A stretch of DNA of 64,000 nucleotides, from positions 3,100,001-3,164,000 of the forward strand of contig CAWAAR010000003.1 in the NCBI GenBank assembly GCA_963780135.1, written 5' to 3'. This document shows positions 27,112 through 35,117 of the stretch, piece after piece; the stretch's first letter is position 1, and each line of letters starts with the position of its first letter. A model generated the notes under the pieces. It saw nothing but the letters and a program-made list of their open reading frames with translations. It made no database searches and was not told the origin of the DNA. The position numbers and the translations under genes were made by a program. The stretch comes from Clostridium_AM sp963780135 (lineage in GTDB: Bacteria > Bacillota > Clostridia > Clostridiales > Clostridiaceae).

Positions 27112-29844
27112 ATGAATAGAAAGAAGAAAAACTTAAGAATTTTTTCAAGTTTAATATTGTTTTTATTTTTAGGACTTTTAGTACCTAACACAGCTTTAGC
27201 AGATGCTGTAGAAGATACCAATCCTAATTATCAGTTAACAGCATGGAATAATACAATTAATGGATCTATTGGTGACTGGACAATTAGACATAACTGCACA
27301 TTGGATTTATCTCAAATTCCAAATGATAGTGGACAAACCTATAGTGATGCAGGTAATAAAACTATCGCAGTAGACGGAACTGGAGTGGCAGTGACAGTTA
27401 AAGGAAGCGAAAGTAAAACTTATAAAAATCTTACTATTTTAATTAAAGGTGGGGCAGTTGTTAAAATTCAAAACCTTAATATAACAGATGACAGTTTTCA
27501 CAGTTCGCCTATAATTGCAGGAGATAGCAATTCCGATAATGCTTTAAAGTTTTTAGGTGATAATAATATTATAGCAACTAAAGATTGTTATCCAGGAATA
27601 CTTGTTACAACACCAGCTGCTATTAGCATTGAGGGAGATGATCCTAGCAGTAAGCTTCAAGTGACAGGAGGAAGAGAGGGAGCAGGAATCGGTGCATTAA
27701 GTTGGAAGGCAGGACTGGTGGGAGAACTAAGTTCGATACCAGGATACGGTACATTATTTGGTTTCGATGGAGGCACAATAACAATAGGAGGAAGTGGAAC
27801 AGTAGAAGCCACAGGAGGAGCAGAGGCAGCAGGAATCGGTGGAGGATATAAAGGAAGAGGAGGCACAATAACAATAGGAGGAAGTGTAACAGTAAAAGCC
27901 ACAGGAGGAGCAGAGGCAGCAGGAATCGGCGGAGGATATGATGCATACGGAGGCATAAAAACAGGAAGCACAGTAATAATAGGAGGAAGTGGAACAGTAA
28001 TAGGCGATGTTGATGGGAGTACACCAGTAAAGCTAATAGGAGTGCCGCCAACAGCAATAGGAGCTGCAAATGGAAAAATAACAGGAACAACAACAGCAAT
28101 GGAATATAAGCTCGCAAGTCCAGAGGTAAGTACTTATACAAATTGCTTGGAAGGAGAAACAGGAGGCTTACAACCAGGAAGCTATTCAGTAAGAGTGAAA
28201 GCAGCTGGTGGAAATACTACAAGTAGTGCAGTAACAGTAAATGTGCCAGAAAGCAATGTACCAGAAGCACCAGTAAACTTAACAGCAACATCAGGTGTTT
28301 TAAAGGTAGGCTTAAGTTGGGATGCAGTGCCAGCAGCAACCACCTATAAAGTATATAAAAGTACAACTTCAGGGTCATTATACCAATTGGTAAGTGAAAA
28401 TATAAGTACACATAGTATAGAAGTAAGGGGTTTAACAGGTGGAACAACTTATTATTTTGTAGTAAAGGCAAGCAAAGATGGAGTAGATAGTGCGAATTCT
28501 ACTGAAGCAAGTGCAGTTCCACAGGCAGATACTGAAAAGCCAGTAATTCATTTAACTGGAAGTTCATCTGTGAATTTAACTTATGGAGCAACTTATACGG
28601 ATCAAGGAGCAACGGCTTCAGATAACGTGGATGGGGACATTACAGCAGGAATAATAAAAACTATAAACAACTCCTCAGGAACTACGACTTCAGCTATAAA
28701 TACAAGTCAGCCAGGAACCTATACTATACATTATAATGTGAGTGATGCCACAGGAAATGCAGCGGATGAGGTAACAAGAACTGTAATTGTACAAGCTTAT
28801 ATACCTCCATATGTACCGCCATATATTCCTCCGACACCACAGCCCATTATTGAAAATAGACAGGCTTCTATAAAAGTTGGAAAAGGTGAAGGTTCAGTAC
28901 AGACTGTCATTGAGAGAATAACCTACCCCGATGGTACTAAAAAAGATATTATAGTATTTGATGAAAATACAACAGAAAAAATTATAAAAGAGACTTTCCA
29001 GGAAAACTCAACTTTTGCAGAAATAGATTTAACAGATAAATTAATAAATTCAGCAGACATAATGGATATTAAGTTTCCAAAAGCCGCTTCTGAAGAACTT
29101 CCAAGTAATAGTAGAGGTTTAAGTCTAAAAACAGAAAAAGAAGACTTTTATTTGACACCAGAAACTTTAGCTAAGTTAAAGGGTAAAGATGTGGAAATTA
29201 CCATTAGCAAGGAGAAGGACAATAGTGAAATAGGAAATACTAAAGCACTTATATTAAAGTTAGCTTCAGGTGGGCAAATAATAAGTGATACACTAAAAAT
29301 AGAAGCTAATTATACAGGGAGAACAAAAATAACAATTCCTATAGATCCAGCAATACTGCCAAAAGAGAAGGAGAAATTAAATAAGTTTTTGGATTCTCTA
29401 GCAGTAATGGTTCATCATAGTGATGGAGAAGATGTGGTAGATAAAGGTACTGTGGTATATGATGAAAAAGGAAATATAATAGGTATTTCCCTTTGGGTAG
29501 ATAAATTCAGCAGTTTTACTTTAATAGAAATGCCAAAAGATTATTTTCAAGGAAAAACTACAGTGATGAAGGATAAAGTAGCAGCAGATAAAGAATGGAA
29601 CATTAAATTTACCAAGGCAGTAGATGCTTCTACAGTGACTAAAGATAATGTTTATGTAGTGGATTCAAAGGGAAACAAGGTTGAGGTAAAGATAAACTAT
29701 GGTTCGGAGGATTTACTTAAGGTAACACCAGTAAATCCATATACCTCAGGAGAAACTTATTATTTGTATATTAGCAAGAATGTTAGGGCAAAAGACAGAA
29801 CATCTTTGGTAAATGGATTGAGGTATCAATTTACTATTAAATAA
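27112..29844 (+). CDS. Large secreted multidomain surface protein
   Basis: The 910-residue product starts with a signal peptide (RIFSSLILFLFLGLLVPNTA, cleaved near ALADA). Glycine-rich beta-helix-like repeats follow at about 180-320, where GGTITIGGSGTVEATGGAEA and the AGIGGGY unit recur. Next come a fibronectin type III domain (about 382-470), an HYR/DUF5011-like domain (474-560, YGATYTDQGATASDNVDGD) and a proline linker (YIPPYVPPYIPP). After a beta-rich region, a C-terminal SbsA/Big_5 Ig-like domain (about 810-910) begins KVAADKEWNIKFTKAVD. No wall anchor is visible. RBS AAGGAGA. It lies between two copies of a 310-bp repeat. Likely an adhesin or polymer-binding exoprotein. Confidence 0.8.
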   Translation: MNRKKKNLRIFSSLILFLFLGLLVPNTALADAVEDTNPNYQLTAWNNTINGSIGDWTIRHNCTLDLSQIPNDSGQTYSDAGNKTIAVDGTGVAVTVKGSESKTYKNLTILIKGGAVVKIQNLNITDDSFHSSPIIAGDSNSDNALKFLGDNNIIATKDCYPGILVTTPAAISIEGDDPSSKLQVTGGREGAGIGALSWKAGLVGELSSIPGYGTLFGFDGGTITIGGSGTVEATGGAEAAGIGGGYKGRGGTITIGGSVTVKATGGAEAAGIGGGYDAYGGIKTGSTVIIGGSGTVIGDVDGSTPVKLIGVPPTAIGAANGKITGTTTAMEYKLASPEVSTYTNCLEGETGGLQPGSYSVRVKAAGGNTTSSAVTVNVPESNVPEAPVNLTATSGVLKVGLSWDAVPAATTYKVYKSTTSGSLYQLVSENISTHSIEVRGLTGGTTYYFVVKASKDGVDSANSTEASAVPQADTEKPVIHLTGSSSVNLTYGATYTDQGATASDNVDGDITAGIIKTINNSSGTTTSAINTSQPGTYTIHYNVSDATGNAADEVTRTVIVQAYIPPYVPPYIPPTPQPIIENRQASIKVGKGEGSVQTVIERITYPDGTKKDIIVFDENTTEKIIKETFQENSTFAEIDLTDKLINSADIMDIKFPKAASEELPSNSRGLSLKTEKEDFYLTPETLAKLKGKDVEITISKEKDNSEIGNTKALILKLASGGQIISDTLKIEANYTGRTKITIPIDPAILPKEKEKLNKFLDSLAVMVHHSDGEDVVDKGTVVYDEKGNIIGISLWVDKFSSFTLIEMPKDYFQGKTTVMKDKVAADKEWNIKFTKAVDASTVTKDNVYVVDSKGNKVEVKINYGSEDLLKVTPVNPYTSGETYYLYISKNVRAKDRTSLVNGLRYQFTIK

Positions 29845-30148
29845 TTATAAAAGAGTTATTCAAAGTGACTTGGGCTTAAATGAAAAATGGAGTTTTGGTA
29901 CTAAGAACAAATACCACAATATATTGCGTTTGTCATTAATTTGAAAGCCAATATATTAGGGGTAAAGTTCTTAATGTAACAGTTCCATTTTTTTATTTTT
30001 GTAGTTATTTAAAGGAAGGTATCTAGTTAAAAATCCATAACAAATACCTAGTGAAGTTTAGGCTGTAATTGGACATAATATAAGCAAGGAGTTGATAGTG
30101 ATATGGAAAGAAAAAAATACCTATAGGCATAAGTGATTTTAAAGAAAT
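29835..30148 (+). repeat. About 310-bp direct repeat, copy 2
   Basis: This copy again starts in the last codons of the preceding gene and ends inside a DUF1703 gene start. It shares the nested stems and T tract of copy 1 (25224-25531), with scattered substitutions (GGAGCTGTGGCAC versus GGAGTTTTGGTAC) and a small insertion after the T tract. The two copies bracket the degenerate nuclease gene and the surface-protein gene. Confidence 0.88.
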
Positions 30149-30179
30149 TATAGAAGATAATTATTATTATAATGTATAA
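30103..30179 (+). pseudogene. 5' remnant of a second DUF1703-type gene
   Basis: The ATG and first codons (MERKKY) equal those of the gene at 25485, but one G is missing. The correct frame continues one base over as PIGISDFKEIIEDNYYYN and then stops. Only about 25 codons remain. It is the 3' end of repeat copy 2. Confidence 0.8.
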
Positions 30180-30241
30180 ATAGGTTTGCTAGGAGGAATA
30201 TTATAATGAAAATAAAGATGAGAAAAGAATAAATACTTACG

Positions 30242-30571
30242 GTGAAGCGTACCATAAATATTGAAGAGACTGTTAATCTTATTGGCCACAAGTGGAAAGT
30301 TCTTATTTTAAGAAATTTACATGACAATGGAACACAAAGATTTAATGAACTTGAGAATGAAATTAATGGAATAAGTCAAAAAATGTTAACGCAACAACTT
30401 CGACAAATGGAAGCTGATGGATTGATTATTAGAAAGGTATACCCTGAAGTTCCACCTAAAGTAGAACATTCTCTTTCAGAACTAGGAAAGAGTTTAAAGC
30501 CAGTTTTAGATTCTATGAATATTTGGGGGGAAAACTATATAAAAGCTAATAAACACCTTTATAAAGATTAG
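30242..30571 (+). CDS. HxlR family transcriptional regulator (start region damaged?)
   Basis: The 109-residue winged-helix protein matches HxlR: LIGHKWKVLILRNL, RFNELENEINGISQKMLTQQ and VPPKVEHSLSELG. The assigned GTG at 30242 has no ribosome site. An AGGAGG site instead serves an in-frame ATG at 30206, whose frame is cut after eight codons by TAA (30230-30232). So the natural start may be lost to a nonsense change, or reinitiation occurs at GTG. The redox cysteine found near the N-terminus of many HxlR proteins is absent. Neighbouring target genes are not apparent. Confidence 0.72.
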   Translation: MKRTINIEETVNLIGHKWKVLILRNLHDNGTQRFNELENEINGISQKMLTQQLRQMEADGLIIRKVYPEVPPKVEHSLSELGKSLKPVLDSMNIWGENYIKANKHLYKD

Positions 30572-30603
30572 ATTGAAGTATATATATTTTTAGTAATATA
30601 AAA

Positions 30604-30902
30604 GTAAGCGTCAAAAAGTCCCCATCTATTATTTGGATGGGGACTTTGTTATACTCTTTTTAGACTTAAGAAATTCATGTAAAGTAGCTGACCAAGGGAG
30701 TAAAAAATCTAAAGTTTCAAGATTTTTTACATCAACGTTGGGTAGCTGCTCAAATATGTATTTCAAATATTCATAATGGTTTAATCCATTTTTCTTTGAG
30801 GTTTCAATTATACTGTAGATGATGGCGCTAGCCTGTGCACCTTTAGGAGTATTTTATAATGAATTTATTTATGAAGCCAGGTGTATAGTATTTGACGCTT
30901 AT
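30604..30902 (-). mobile_element. IS66 family remnant with both terminal inverted repeats
   Basis: Left end GTAAGCGTCAAA (30604-30615) and right end TTTGACGCTTAT (30891-30902) are inverted copies at 11 of 12 positions and carry the GTAAGCG tip typical of IS66. The minus strand between encodes the transposase C-terminus: NTPKGAQASAIIYSIIETSK, where the E is the last DDE residue, then FEQLPN and LLPWSAT, ending at 30629. The rest of the transposase and the accessory genes are deleted, and no clear target duplication is seen. A strong hairpin (30615-30647) lies inside the left end. Confidence 0.82.
30615..30647 (+). terminator. Strong hairpin inside the IS66 left end
   Basis: The perfect 12-bp arms AAAGTCCCCATC and GATGGGGACTTT. 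It could terminate hxlR transcription; the stop codon of the transposase remnant on the other strand lies in the loop. Confidence 0.75.
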
Positions 30903-30907
30903 CTCAT

Positions 30908-30939
30908 CGGGGGTCGTTGTGAAGCCTTGGTTGAACTTG
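30908..30939. repeat. Fragment of the dispersed palindromic element
   Basis: CGTTGTGAAGCCTTGGTTGAACTTG-type sequence abutting the IS66 right end matches the right half of the element at 16008-16110. The IS may have inserted into or next to it, removing the left half. Confidence 0.6.
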
Positions 30940-31103
30940 ATTTTTACTTTACTTTAATACAAATTTAAACAATTTTTAGCAAATTACATGTGATAAATTA
31001 TAAATTTGCGTTACATATGTTATAATAGAAGCATAAATTTTACAAAATATAATTTAATATTGAAATTGTATGAAAAAATACTGAGCGCCCAGGGAGGAGA
31101 AAT

Positions 31104-31925
31104 ATGGAAAACAGTATGATTGACTCTTTAAAAAGTGTACTGCCAATTTTAGGAGAACTTATTCAAGAAGATGTATCTACATGTATTACCGATAGGGAAA
31201 AATGTATAGCAGTATTTATAAATAGTAAGGTTCCTGTGGCTTTTAAAGAAGGGGACAAAGTTCCAAAAGACAATCCATTATTTATAGCTATGGAAAAAAA
31301 TAGAGTATTTTCTGCTGTAGTACCTAAGGAAGCCTTTGGAATTGATTTTAAAGCAGTTGCTTATCCAATAAGAGATTCTAATGGAAAAGTAATTGGGGCT
31401 GTAGGACTAGCTAAAAGTTTAGACAAACAAGCAAATATAGAGAATTTAGCTAAAAATTTATTCACTTCTCTTGGACAAACAAATGGAGCAATTGAAGAAA
31501 TTGCTGGAGGTTCTCAAAAGTTATCTAATGTTATTAATGGTATATTATCTGCTGCTAATGACACAAATGGGAAGATTAATGAAACTGATTCTATAATTAC
31601 TTCTATTCAAAGCATAGCTTCACAATCAAATTTATTAGCATTAAATGCTGCAATAGAAGCATCAAGAGCTGGAGATGCAGGCAAAGGCTTTTCTGTTGTA
31701 GCTCAGGAAATGAGAAAGTTATCACAAAATAGTAGCGAATCTTCTAAGAAAGTTATGTCAGTACTTGTTGAAATGAAAAAATCTATTGATGCTATAATGA
31801 GCCAGGTAAACGAAGCTAATACAGTTGCAGGAAGTCATGCTGCAGTTACAGAAGAAATTAATGCCACAATAGATGAAATAACTACAATCTCAAAAAATCT
31901 TGTTGATGAAACAAAAAAATTATAA
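31104..31925 (+). CDS. Soluble methyl-accepting chemotaxis-type signalling protein
   Basis: The 273-residue protein has no membrane segment. Residues 1-110 form a cytosolic sensory domain of the kind found in short clostridial MCP-like proteins (CITDREKCIAVFINSK, YPIRDSNGKVIGAVGLAKS). The C-terminal MCP coiled coil includes the hairpin tip QSNLLALNAAIEASRAGDAG, which contacts CheA/CheW. The tip is intact but the coiled coil is short. RBS GGGAGGAG. It probably feeds a cytoplasmic cue into the chemotaxis array. A terminator follows. No chemotaxis genes are adjacent. Confidence 0.85.
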   Translation: MENSMIDSLKSVLPILGELIQEDVSTCITDREKCIAVFINSKVPVAFKEGDKVPKDNPLFIAMEKNRVFSAVVPKEAFGIDFKAVAYPIRDSNGKVIGAVGLAKSLDKQANIENLAKNLFTSLGQTNGAIEEIAGGSQKLSNVINGILSAANDTNGKINETDSIITSIQSIASQSNLLALNAAIEASRAGDAGKGFSVVAQEMRKLSQNSSESSKKVMSVLVEMKKSIDAIMSQVNEANTVAGSHAAVTEEINATIDEITTISKNLVDETKKL

Positions 31926-31931
31926 TTATAG

Positions 31932-31976
31932 CAAAAGAATTAATTCTAGGTTTCACCCATAGGATTAATTCTTTTG
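31932..31976 (+). terminator. Terminator after the MCP-like gene
   Basis: The 16-base arms CAAAAGAATTAATTCT and AGGATTAATTCTTTTG pair with one mismatch and end in a T-rich tail. The minus strand beyond (about 31930-32090) keeps a 55-codon start-less open frame of unknown origin. Confidence 0.75.
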
Positions 31977-32154
31977 TTTCATTTTCAATCTTTTCATCAA
32001 ATTTGATATTAGCAAGCGAGTCCAGCAGAGCATTCTTTACCCAAACTGTATACAAAGGAATACGTGGAATAAGAGCAGCTATAAGTTGTTATCCTTCCTA
32101 AAGGTAAAGTTATAATATGATTTGTAAGTTGAGGGAGCGATTATTAATAAATTT

Positions 32155-33267
32155 CTATTTTAAATTTTCACGAGCTTTTTCAACTTCAAATCCAGATACA
32201 AAGTTTTTAACATCTTTCAATTTAGTTTCTTTTGGTACTGTAGTAGGTATATTTAGTTTCTTGTATACTTCATTAATATCTATCTTAAGAGCTTTAGAAA
32301 CATCTTCAATTGACATATATCCTTTAATTTCTTCAGAACTAAGCTTTGTAGATGAATTTATAGGTGCTGGAGTTGTTTGATACATATTAGTTATTTTAGC
32401 AATTACAATACCTCCGAAAAATATTGAAATTACAATAATTATTGTTGCAAAAGAAGATATACCTTTATTAAAGATCTTAAATTTAAGAGTATCTTTATTT
32501 GGACAAGATAATATGCAACTTTGACAATTAATACATTCAGATGAACTAATTGTTGAATTTTCAGAAACTTTAATATTAACAGGACAGGCTTTATTACATA
32601 ATCCACAATTTATGCAAGTATTTTCATCTCTAGTAAGTTTACCAAAACTGATTTTTGATATTATCCCATAAAAAGCACCCATAGGACAGATATATTTACA
32701 AAAAAACCTGTCATATATCAATGAACCAATAATAGTTATTAAAAGTATTATACCTCCAATCAAAAATTCATTTATAATAGATGATAGTCCCTCACCTATG
32801 TGACCATAAGCAGCCCAAGGGTCATAAGGAGACATCCAAAGCCCTGAAGTTTTCCAGGCATAGAATATGGTAAAAAAAAGAATAATGTATTTTAAATATC
32901 TCAAAGACTTGTCTACTTTTTCAGGCAATTTATAATTTTTCTTAAAAATATTTTTGCCAAGTTTTCCAAAGAGTTCTTGAATAGTTCCGAAAGGACAAAT
33001 TAGACCACAAAAACTCCGTCTAAAGATAAGTGCAATTAGTAAAATTAATACTAGCATTACAAAGGCACCAGAAAATATTTTCTGTATAAAGTTACCTTTG
33101 AAAATTAAATCATATAAGGATTCTAAAGCGCCATATGGACATAAGGCATGAATTGAAGCATATTCTTTACCACCCAATATGGTATGTAAATAAGATTCAA
33201 CAGTAACAAAGATAAGAATAGAAATTAATATTATATAACGTATGATTTTAACTAATTTATTATTCAT
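32155..33267 (-). CDS. NapH/MauN-type 4Fe-4S membrane protein
   Basis: The 370-residue protein has five or six membrane helices and two CxxxCP loops typical of NapH/CcoG-like electron-transfer proteins (FCGLICPFG and FCKYICPMG). Two 4Fe-4S ferredoxin motifs follow, CINCGLCNKACP and CINCQSCILSCP. A C-terminal periplasmic tail of about 60 residues follows a last helix (SIEDVSKALKIDINEVYKKL). The ATG at 33267 has GGAGG six to ten bases upstream; an in-frame ATG 21 bases earlier lacks one. It likely moves electrons across or along the membrane to an unknown acceptor. The DUF2202 gene lies upstream on the same strand. Confidence 0.85.
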   Translation of the reverse strand: MNNKLVKIIRYIILISILIFVTVESYLHTILGGKEYASIHALCPYGALESLYDLIFKGNFIQKIFSGAFVMLVLILLIALIFRRSFCGLICPFGTIQELFGKLGKNIFKKNYKLPEKVDKSLRYLKYIILFFTIFYAWKTSGLWMSPYDPWAAYGHIGEGLSSIINEFLIGGIILLITIIGSLIYDRFFCKYICPMGAFYGIISKISFGKLTRDENTCINCGLCNKACPVNIKVSENSTISSSECINCQSCILSCPNKDTLKFKIFNKGISSFATIIIVISIFFGGIVIAKITNMYQTTPAPINSSTKLSSEEIKGYMSIEDVSKALKIDINEVYKKLNIPTTVPKETKLKDVKNFVSGFEVEKARENLK

Positions 33268-33363
33268 AGTACTTACGCCTCCATTCATAATTTAAATACT
33301 AATGATATAGAATAAAGAAAAGTATGCTTTAAAAAATTTATGTCATATAGTATAAAATACTGA

Positions 33364-33965
33364 TTATCTTGCATTTTTTTGAAAAGCTGCCAAATGATTT
33401 TTAGATGCATCTCTTAAGGATATAAATGTGTCCTTTATATCTTGAGGTAGATTTTCTTTTAAAAAGTTTTCATACATAGCTATGTTATCTATTTCAGCAG
33501 CTACACCAGTTTTGTAAGCTTCATTTAGGCTAGGAGGAAGTACAACATGATCTTTTGAAGTATCTTCAGGTATAGGTATATTGTATTTATTTAATAAAGC
33601 AGTAAGCTGAGAAATGTGACTTGTTTCTGCCTTTATTATATTTGAAAAAGGTTTCTGCTCACCGTATTTGTCCATAATTATTTGGTATTCTTTTTTGCTA
33701 AATATTCATCCTGCATTGCATAGGTAAGCATTTTTTCTTTTGTCAAATTTTTATCTTCCTTTGCAGCTGTTGCTCCAATTTTGATTGTTGCAATTTTTTC
33801 TTTTGAGGAGGAATCTGTAGAATTTTTTTTGTTATTTGATTCAGAAATTGATGAAGATGTGTTGTTTTTAGAATTAGCGCTAGAAAAGCCTTTTTCAGAA
33901 CAACCAGTTAATAAGCTTATAGCAACGGTTCCAGTGATGATCAAAAGTATTAATTTACTTTCCAT
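33364..33965 (-). pseudogene. DUF2202 lipoprotein, split by a one-base frameshift
   Basis: The first frame encodes a lipoprotein signal (LLIITGTVAISLLTGC, cysteine lipobox), a serine/asparagine-rich linker and the start of a DUF2202 ferritin-like domain (LTKEKMLTYAMQDEYLAKK). The second frame continues the domain (MDKYGEQKPFSNIIKAETSH to AAFQKNAR). The junction is an A6 run near 33690: seven A's would read AKKEYQIIMDKYG without a break. The ATG at 33965 follows TGGAGTG. Either a recent mutation or a sequencing error. Its location next to the iron-sulfur membrane protein suggests a shared redox role, which is inference. Confidence 0.83.
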
Positions 33966-34366
33966 ATAAATCACTCCAATCAATTAAAAAATAAAATAAT
34001 TTAAAATTCAGAAAAGTCAATATATTTTAAAATTAAGGTTATAATATCATATAATGTAAAAAAATACAATAAAAAAGTTCGATGAATTTATTGAAATTTA
34101 GATTAGTTTATATTTTTTAAATAATGGTTTCTATTTGTTTAAATTGCAGCTTTTACAGTTTTTTAATATTTTGCATGAGTTACATAAGTCAGCTTTATCA
34201 GTTATTAGTAAGCAATAAGCATTATCAATTTTCCAGCAAGGCTTAGCTTCATTAACTACTTGAAAAAGAGAATGGCTGTAGCTATTAATATATTTATGTT
34301 ATAATTACCACAGAAAAGTACTTAAGCAATCAAAAGCAACCATTTTATAACTATAGGGGGATGATT
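33966..34366. other. 400-bp intergenic region with a cysteine-rich relic
   Basis: Between the divergent DUF2202 and response-regulator genes, the minus strand (about 34131-34262) has a start-less open frame reading VVNEAKPCWKIDNAYC, then CNSCKILKNCKSCNLNK. The cysteine spacing suggests the end of a small metal-binding protein or domain. No start codon or ribosome site supports expression. Otherwise the region is AT-rich and presumably carries both promoters. Confidence 0.35.
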
Positions 34367-35065
34367 ATGGTGGATGAATTACAATGTATCCTCATTTGTG
34401 ATGATCAATTTGTTGTTCATGAAACAATTGGTGCCTATTTAAAGGCTGAGGGATTTAGATATGAATCTGCGTATGATGGAGAAGAAGCAATTAAAAAGGC
34501 ACTTGAAACAAAACCTGATTTAGTAATTCTTGATATTATGATGCCTAAAATTAATGGTATTGAGGTATGTCGAACGCTAAGAAAAACCTCTGATGTACCT
34601 ATAATAATGCTAACTGCAAAAGGTGAGGAAATAGATAAAATTTTAGGGCTTGAGCTTGGTGCTGACGATTACATCGTAAAACCTTTCAGCCCTCGGGAAG
34701 TAGTTGCTCGTGTAAAAGCAGTTTTAAGGCGTAGGACATCCAAAGTAGAGGAAAATAGTCCAATTTTGCGATATGATGGATTGGAAGTAAATGTTTCCAC
34801 CTATGAAGTGTTTATTAACGGTAATCTTATTCACTTAACACCTAAAGAAGTTGAAGTAATATATATGATTGCATCACATCCAGGACAAGTATTTAGCAGG
34901 GAGCAGATTATTCAGAATGTATGGAACACAGATTTTTTCGGAGATATAAGAAGTGTTGACACTCAAATAAAGCGTATACGTCAGAAACTATATTACGAAA
35001 ACATGAAGTGGAGTATCAAGAGCATCTATGGAGTAGGGTACAAGTTTGAAGGAAAGAGTACATAA
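34367..35065 (+). CDS. OmpR/PhoB-family response regulator
   Basis: The 232-residue protein has a receiver domain (DD near residue 10, phospho-acceptor near 55 in LVILDIMMPK, T/K in LTAKGEE and IVKPFSPRE) and a C-terminal winged helix (HLTPKEVEVIYMI, SVDTQIKRIRQKL). The ATG at 34367 is preferred over 34361 because the AGGGGG site ends at 34360. The kinase gene follows 50 bases later. The operon may control the RND efflux genes downstream, by position only. Confidence 0.92.
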   Translation: MVDELQCILICDDQFVVHETIGAYLKAEGFRYESAYDGEEAIKKALETKPDLVILDIMMPKINGIEVCRTLRKTSDVPIIMLTAKGEEIDKILGLELGADDYIVKPFSPREVVARVKAVLRRRTSKVEENSPILRYDGLEVNVSTYEVFINGNLIHLTPKEVEVIYMIASHPGQVFSREQIIQNVWNTDFFGDIRSVDTQIKRIRQKLYYENMKWSIKSIYGVGYKFEGKST

Positions 35066-35117
35066 GAAATGGCTTTATAAGAAATAATAATTATATGTTT
35101 AATAAGGGAGAGTTATC

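Noticed and set aside
27780..27990. CRISPR-like repeats
   Set aside because: The repeats are in-frame glycine-rich coding repeats of the surface protein, not spaced direct repeats.
27644..28141. Long minus-strand frames rich in Leu/Pro opposite the surface protein
   Set aside because: They mirror the glycine-rich repeats of the real gene and have no ribosome site.
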